DNA of 13,830 nucleotides from Actinomycetota bacterium (GTDB taxonomy: Bacteria > Actinomycetota > Acidimicrobiia > Acidimicrobiales > Microtrichaceae). Every line of letters starts with the position of its first letter. Position 1 is the stretch's first letter. Location: contig JAFDWA010000021.1 in the NCBI GenBank assembly GCA_018268735.1, positions 1-13,830 on the forward strand. The letters run 5' to 3'. The notes below the pieces were generated by a model. That model did no database searches, was not told where the DNA came from, and saw only the letters and a list, made by a program, of their open reading frames with translations. The translations under genes and the position numbers were made by a program. Below are positions 6,554 to 13,830 of the stretch, piece after piece.

Positions 6554-7747
6554 ATGACCTCCACGAGATGGGCGCTGTGCGCCGCGGTGACCGAGGAGAT
6601 GCTCAACGACCTCGCGGTGCTCGCCGTGGGGGAGGGTGTGGCGCTCGACCAGGTCGAGACCGACGTCGCGCTCCCTGGTATGGGCGACGTGCGCCTCAGG
6701 GTCACGCTCACGGTCACCGCCGGAGCGTTCGACCTCAGGGCCGACGACGGCGGCCGCGCCAGGGTCGTCGTGACCGCTTCGGGTGAGGTCGACGTCCAGG
6801 CGCTCGGCTTCGAGGGCGACTCGGCGCCGGTCGCGTCCATGCTGCCGTCCGGGCCCGTGCCGATCCCGGTGCGCGTCGAGGCGCTCGTCGACCCCGTGGT
6901 CGAGCTGCGCGACGACCTCACGGTCCAGGTCGGGTTGGCGGTGCAGGGCGGCGAGCTGGTCGGTGTCGCGGTCGACCTGGAGGCGCCGGCGCCCGAGGGC
7001 GTCGACCCGGACGCATGGGTGCCGATGACGCAGATGGTCAACATGCTGTTCGCCGGGATGGGTGAGCAGCTGTGGTCGTCGCTCGGTGAGCACGTCGGCG
7101 TCGTGGGCGCCGACCTCGGCGCGGACGTCGGCGCGGTGCTGGCGGACCTGGGTGTCGCGGTCGGTCGGGCCGACGTCCGCGTCGCCACCGGCCTGATGAC
7201 GGTCGGATTGGCCGCAGAGCCGGATCTCGTGGGACGGGCCATGCCGGTTCCCGTCGCGGGCAAGCGTGTGGCGTTGTCGCTGGCGCAGTCAGGGGTCCAC
7301 AAGGTCGCCGCGCTGCTCCTGGCGCTCGTAGCGGGTGGGCGGCCGCTGCCGTTCGAGATCCAGGTCGACCTCGGTGACCAGCGCGTGCAGGGGACCTTGC
7401 GCCAGACCCGGATCCTGTCCGAACGTGTTCCGGACCTGCGCCTGGCGTTGCGGACCGACCTCCGTCCACGCCTGGTCGGTGGACGGCTGGAGGTGTCGGT
7501 CCGGGCCGCGTGGGTCGAGCTGCCGGAGCTGTTCCCGTCGTTCGGTCTCACCGGTGCGATCAACGACGTGAGCCGCAGGGTCGGCTCGCTGGCCTCGCTC
7601 GCTCCGCTGCGGATGCAGTTCCCGTCGGTCATCCAGGTTCCGGTCCCTGCTGATGGCGACGACGCGCCCGTGGGCTCGATCGGGATCCGCATCGACGACC
7701 TGCACGTGACCGCGGACGGCGTCGGAGTGGTCGCCGGACTCGCCTGA
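6554..7747 (+). CDS. Unrecognised 397-residue beta-rich protein, possibly TULIP-like
   Basis: I do not recognise this protein by family. It has no signal peptide, transmembrane helix or obvious catalytic motif, so it is probably cytosolic. It seems to be built of two similar halves, each opening with an amphipathic helix followed by long alternating beta-strands: helix about 9-27 then strands such as DVRLRVTLTVTAG and ARVVVTASGEVDV, and helix about 238-259 (VALSLAQSGVHKVAALLLAL) then FEIQVDLGDQRVQG, PDLRLALRTDL and GRLEVSVRAAWVEL. A glycine- and Val/Leu-rich segment (about 181-205) joins them. This helix-then-beta layout recalls tubular lipid-binding (TULIP/BPI or DUF2993-type) proteins, but that is pattern matching only. 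ATG 6554 begins 15 bp after the sigma-factor stop with no clear Shine-Dalgarno; the phosphatase gene follows after 6 bp, so co-expression is likely. Confidence 0.8.
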   Translation: MTSTRWALCAAVTEEMLNDLAVLAVGEGVALDQVETDVALPGMGDVRLRVTLTVTAGAFDLRADDGGRARVVVTASGEVDVQALGFEGDSAPVASMLPSGPVPIPVRVEALVDPVVELRDDLTVQVGLAVQGGELVGVAVDLEAPAPEGVDPDAWVPMTQMVNMLFAGMGEQLWSSLGEHVGVVGADLGADVGAVLADLGVAVGRADVRVATGLMTVGLAAEPDLVGRAMPVPVAGKRVALSLAQSGVHKVAALLLALVAGGRPLPFEIQVDLGDQRVQGTLRQTRILSERVPDLRLALRTDLRPRLVGGRLEVSVRAAWVELPELFPSFGLTGAINDVSRRVGSLASLAPLRMQFPSVIQVPVPADGDDAPVGSIGIRIDDLHVTADGVGVVAGLA

Positions 7748-7753
7748 GGGCCT

Positions 7754-8515
7754 GTGTCGACGTCGCACCTCCGCCCTGCGCTCGCCCGCGACGGGATCTT
7801 CAACCTTCGCGACCTCGGCGGCACGCCTGCCGGCGACGGCCGGGCGGTCCGCGAGGGGATGTTGGTGCGTGCCGATGCGCTGCAGCGCAGCTCTGCTGCG
7901 ACGGCGCGGGCGCTGCACGAGCACGGCATCCGCCGCGTGCTCGACCTTCGCGACGACAGCGAGCGCGCCGAGGACGGCACCTTCTGTCCGGCCGACGGGC
8001 TCGACATCGACGTGGTGCACCTGCCGGTGCTCGATCCGACCTACGAGTGGGAGGTCCTCGACGTCCCGCGCGACCAGGTGCTCGCCCACCGCTACGCCGA
8101 CATCCTGGTGAACTTCGGCGACCGCTTCGCCGATGCCGTCACGGCGGTCGCTGCGACCGACGGCGGCGTCGCGTTCCACTGCGCGGTCGGCAAGGACCGC
8201 ACCGGGCTGCTGGCGATGCTGCTGCTCGGCGCGCTCGGATCGCCTCGGGAGGCCATCGTCGCCGACTACGTCAGGTCCGCCCGCGCCGGCGCGGTGCAGG
8301 TCGCCTGGCTGCGGGTCCTCGGGCTGCGCTACGGCGACGTCGACGACGAGGAGATCGCCGTGGGGGTCTGGTCGGCCCGTGCCGCCACCATGCACGCCAC
8401 GATCGATCGGCTCGACGCCGAGCACGGCGGCATCGATGGCTACCTCCGCTCGGTCGGTGTGGGCGACGACGTGGTCGGCGCCCTCCGTGGTCGACTCCTG
8501 CGCGTCGCGACCTGA
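7754..8515 (+). CDS. Tyrosine/lipid phosphatase, PtpB-like (Y_phosphatase3)
   Basis: The 253-residue protein has the layout of bacterial PtpB-type phosphatases, which remove phosphate from phosphotyrosine, phosphoserine/threonine and in some cases phosphoinositides. The N-terminal family signature FNLRDLGG (16-23) is followed by GMLVRADALQ, and the catalytic P-loop is HCAVGKDRTG (142-151), with nucleophile Cys143 and phosphate-binding Arg149. The Lys and Asp within CxxGKDR are typical of this family and separate it from classical CX5R tyrosine phosphatases. No signal peptide is seen, so it acts in the cytosol unless exported by another route. GTG 7754 lies 6 bp after the preceding stop; GAGGG (7746-7750), partly inside that stop, is the only ribosome-site candidate, and its 3-nt spacing is short, so translational coupling is likely. 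The natural substrate is unknown. Confidence 0.9.
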   Translation: MSTSHLRPALARDGIFNLRDLGGTPAGDGRAVREGMLVRADALQRSSAATARALHEHGIRRVLDLRDDSERAEDGTFCPADGLDIDVVHLPVLDPTYEWEVLDVPRDQVLAHRYADILVNFGDRFADAVTAVAATDGGVAFHCAVGKDRTGLLAMLLLGALGSPREAIVADYVRSARAGAVQVAWLRVLGLRYGDVDDEEIAVGVWSARAATMHATIDRLDAEHGGIDGYLRSVGVGDDVVGALRGRLLRVAT

Positions 8516-8533
8516 CTCTGCGAGACTGCGGTC

Positions 8534-12108
<3,575 letters not shown>

Positions 12109-12116
12109 GGAGCCGC

Positions 12117-13418
12117 TCACCCGATCCGGTCGGCGGCCTCCTGCAACTCGTCGCGGAAGTCGGGGTGAGCGATGCGCACCAGCGCGTTCGCCCGCTCGCG
12201 CACGGTGCGGCCGCCGAGCTCGGCGGCACCGTGCTCGGTGATCACGACGTCGACCTGGTGACGTGGGGTCGTGACGAGCATCTCCGGACCCACGTCCACC
12301 ATGATCCGCGAGACCGTCTCGCCGTCGACGACCACGGTCGACTGGAGGCACAGCAGGGAGCGGTCGTCGGTCTGCAGGCCGGCGCCGGCGACGAAGTCCT
12401 CGTGGCCCCCGGTGCCCGAGTGCTGACGGCCGCGGATCGTGTCCGCTGCGACCTGACCCCACAGGTCGACTGCGGTCGCGCCGTTGATGGAGACGAAGTC
12501 GCGGTTCGCTGCGATGCGTCGGGCGTCGTTGACGACGTCGACGGGGAGGAACCTGACGGCGCGGTTGCCGTCCAGCCAGTCGTAGAGCTCACGGGTGCCG
12601 GCGGCGAAGGTGGTGACGGAGAAGCCCTCGAAGCACCCCTTGTTGGTGTCGGTCACCTTGCCGGCCCGGTGCAGCCGCATGAGGCCGTTCGTGAACATCT
12701 CCGAGTGGATGCCGTAGCCGCCGCCCGGTCCGTCCGCGAGCTCGGTGGCGATCAGCGCCGGAACCGCTCCGATGCCGGTCTGGATCGTGGCCTCGTCGGG
12801 GATGAACCGCAGCGCGATCTCCGCGATCGCCCGGTCGACGTCGGTGCCGGGGACCTCTGCGAGGTCGACGGGTGAGCGGTCCGACTCGATCAGGACGTCG
12901 ATCTCATCGAGGTGCAGCCGGTGGGGGTGCTCCGGCTCGACGCCGAAGGTGCGTGGGTAGGCGGGGGAGTGCTCGACGACGAGCAGCCGGTTCGGGTCCG
13001 CTCCCGCCCGGTGGAGCTCGTCGACGGTGGTGCCGGCGTGCAGCGACAGGCTCAGGTGGCCGTCGGCGTCAGGCGGTGCGGCCGCGGTGGCCATGATCCG
13101 GGGGGCGAGCTCCTCGACGATCGGTGCGAAGCGCCGGAAGTCCGCTGGCACGTACTCGATCGCTGCCCCGCTGTCGCGCAGGAATCGCTCCGCCGGCCCG
13201 AAGAACCCGCTGCGGAACCGGACGCCGGGCCGTGTGAACACCTGGTAGAGGTCGGTGAGCAGAGCGCCGAACATCTCGAGGCCGCTCCAGTCGTCCCGAT
13301 CGCCGAGCGCGTGGAGGAAGCCGACCGGATGCGCCGGTCCGAGACCGATCGCGAGCGTGTCGTCGGGACGGACCAGTGCTGCGGCCTCGGCCGGTGTGAG
13401 GACAGGTCGGGCAGGCAT
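12117..13418 (-). CDS. Acetyl-CoA hydrolase / 4-hydroxybutyrate CoA-transferase family enzyme
   Basis: The 433-residue enzyme belongs to the class-I CoA-transferase group that includes 4-hydroxybutyrate CoA-transferase, propionyl-CoA:succinate CoA-transferase and acetyl-CoA hydrolases. It probably moves CoA between acyl groups through a glutamyl-CoA thioester. The catalytic Glu is Glu240 in GIHSEMFTNG, after the family strand IQTGIGAVPALI. The C-terminal half shows FVSINGATAVDLWGQV, GTGGHEDFVAGA, MVDVGPEMLVTTPRHQVDVVITEHGAAELGG and a final ANALVRIAHPDFRDEL, all characteristic. Length is normal. Donor and acceptor acids cannot be told from sequence; acetyl-CoA with a short hydroxy- or dicarboxylic acid is likely. 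ATG 13418 is supported by AGGAG 6 nt upstream. It lies 31 bp downstream of the EAL gene on the same strand and converges with lacZ, with 8 bp between the stops. Confidence 0.92.
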   Translation of the reverse strand: MPARPVLTPAEAAALVRPDDTLAIGLGPAHPVGFLHALGDRDDWSGLEMFGALLTDLYQVFTRPGVRFRSGFFGPAERFLRDSGAAIEYVPADFRRFAPIVEELAPRIMATAAAPPDADGHLSLSLHAGTTVDELHRAGADPNRLLVVEHSPAYPRTFGVEPEHPHRLHLDEIDVLIESDRSPVDLAEVPGTDVDRAIAEIALRFIPDEATIQTGIGAVPALIATELADGPGGGYGIHSEMFTNGLMRLHRAGKVTDTNKGCFEGFSVTTFAAGTRELYDWLDGNRAVRFLPVDVVNDARRIAANRDFVSINGATAVDLWGQVAADTIRGRQHSGTGGHEDFVAGAGLQTDDRSLLCLQSTVVVDGETVSRIMVDVGPEMLVTTPRHQVDVVITEHGAAELGGRTVRERANALVRIAHPDFRDELQEAADRIG

Positions 13419-13424
13419 GACGGG

Positions 13425-13429
13425 CTCCT
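13425..13429 (-). promoter_or_regulatory. Ribosome binding site of the CoA-transferase gene
   Basis: AGGAG on the minus strand, 6 nt before the ATG at 13418, is one of the two strongest Shine-Dalgarno matches in the window and supports this start. Confidence 0.75.
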
Positions 13430-13449
13430 GTGCGGCCGGTGCGTCGGGT

Positions 13450-13830
13450 TCAGTCGGCGTGCTCGAGGAGCACCGCCCGGGCGCCGACCCAGGTGCTCAT
13501 CGCCGCTTCGAGCTCGTCGACACGTCGGGGCAGGTCCTCGAAGGTCACGGGCTCAGAGAGGTGCACGCCCTGCGCGTGGTCGCAGCCCATCGCCGCGAGT
13601 CGCTCCAGGGTGGTCGCGTCGCCGACGCCCACGGCGGTCACCGTCAGCCCCAGACCGTGTGCCAGGTCGATGGTCGATGCCACCGCCTCGGCGTCCGCCC
13701 CGACCGACGTCACCGCCGTCGTGTAGCCGCGGTCGATCTTGAGGCTGCTGACCGGGATCGACTCGATCGTCGTGACCGACAGGAACCCGGTGCCGAACTC
13801 GTCGATCGCGACGGGGATCCCGACCTCGTG
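13450..13830 (-). CDS. EAL-domain protein, C-terminal part, catalytically degenerate
   Basis: The last 126 residues of a longer protein are visible; the start lies beyond the window's right edge. The sequence follows the second half of the EAL (cyclic-di-GMP phosphodiesterase) barrel: VAIDEFGTGFLSVTTIESIPVSSLKIDR, then STIDLAHGLGLTVTAVGVGDATTLERLAAMGCDHAQGVHLSEPV. The conserved Lys of LKID and the Gln of AQG are kept. The usual DDFGTG is DEFGTG, and the usual AEGVE is AVGVG, so the catalytic-loop glutamate is missing (codons at 13621-13635). This suggests no phosphodiesterase activity; such domains can act as c-di-GMP receptors or protein-interaction modules. Whether a GGDEF domain or an intact first half (EAL motif) exists upstream cannot be seen. 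It is followed by the CoA-transferase after 31 bp on the same strand, possibly co-transcribed. Confidence 0.87.
   Translation of the reverse strand, partial: HEVGIPVAIDEFGTGFLSVTTIESIPVSSLKIDRGYTTAVTSVGADAEAVASTIDLAHGLGLTVTAVGVGDATTLERLAAMGCDHAQGVHLSEPVTFEDLPRRVDELEAAMSTWVGARAVLLEHAD

Overview
The window is very GC-rich, with strong G/C at third codon positions, many GTG starts and near-continuous coding. Several proteins have their closest remembered relatives in actinobacteria: a PimB-like glycosyltransferase, an EphA-like epoxide hydrolase, an Rv2004c-type kinase fusion, a BcpB-type peroxiredoxin and a PtpB-type phosphatase. A high-GC actinobacterium is the best reading. A lineage outside the mycobacteria, such as Acidimicrobiia, is plausible but cannot be proved from this sequence. 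No rRNA, tRNA, insertion sequence, phage gene or CRISPR array was seen.

Layout: (1) 1-491, + strand, the 3' end of a family-4 glycosyltransferase, overlapping tail-to-tail by 20 bp with (2) 472-1488, - strand, an epoxide hydrolase-like alpha/beta hydrolase. (3) 1576-3087, + strand, an aminoglycoside-phosphotransferase-like domain fused to a P-loop kinase, divergent from the hydrolase across 87 bp. (4) 3155-5419, + strand, a phosphoenolpyruvate synthase with a Thr-Thr-His tandem repeat in an interdomain linker. A 147-bp gap follows, holding a 14-bp direct repeat and a small hairpin. (5) 5567-6538, a sigma-70 family factor that starts a tight run of five co-directional genes: (6) 6554-7747, an unrecognised 397-residue beta-rich protein; (7) 7754-8515, a tyrosine/lipid phosphatase; (8) 8534-8989, a peroxiredoxin; (9) 9004-12108, a full-length GH2 beta-galactosidase. 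Converging on it after only 8 bp is (10) 12117-13418, - strand, an acetyl-CoA hydrolase/4-hydroxybutyrate CoA-transferase family enzyme. (11) 13450-13830, - strand, the C-terminal part of an EAL-domain protein that has lost key catalytic residues.

How the genes might work together: the kinase fusion and PEP synthase look like a two-gene unit concerned with phosphoryl transfer and energy balance. Mycobacterium tuberculosis Rv2004c, of the same architecture, belongs to the DosR dormancy regulon, so a low-oxygen or stationary-phase role is a reasonable guess, although no DosR-like box was found. The sigma factor heads a run with gaps of 15, 6, 18 and 14 bp, so co-transcription of all five genes is likely even though their functions look unrelated. 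The EAL remnant lies upstream of, and in the same direction as, the CoA-transferase.

No clearly new multi-gene system is proven here. The points most worth a second look are the unrecognised 397-residue protein, the sigma factor with altered promoter-contact residues and its upstream repeats, the repeat-bearing PEP synthase linker, and the degenerate EAL domain.
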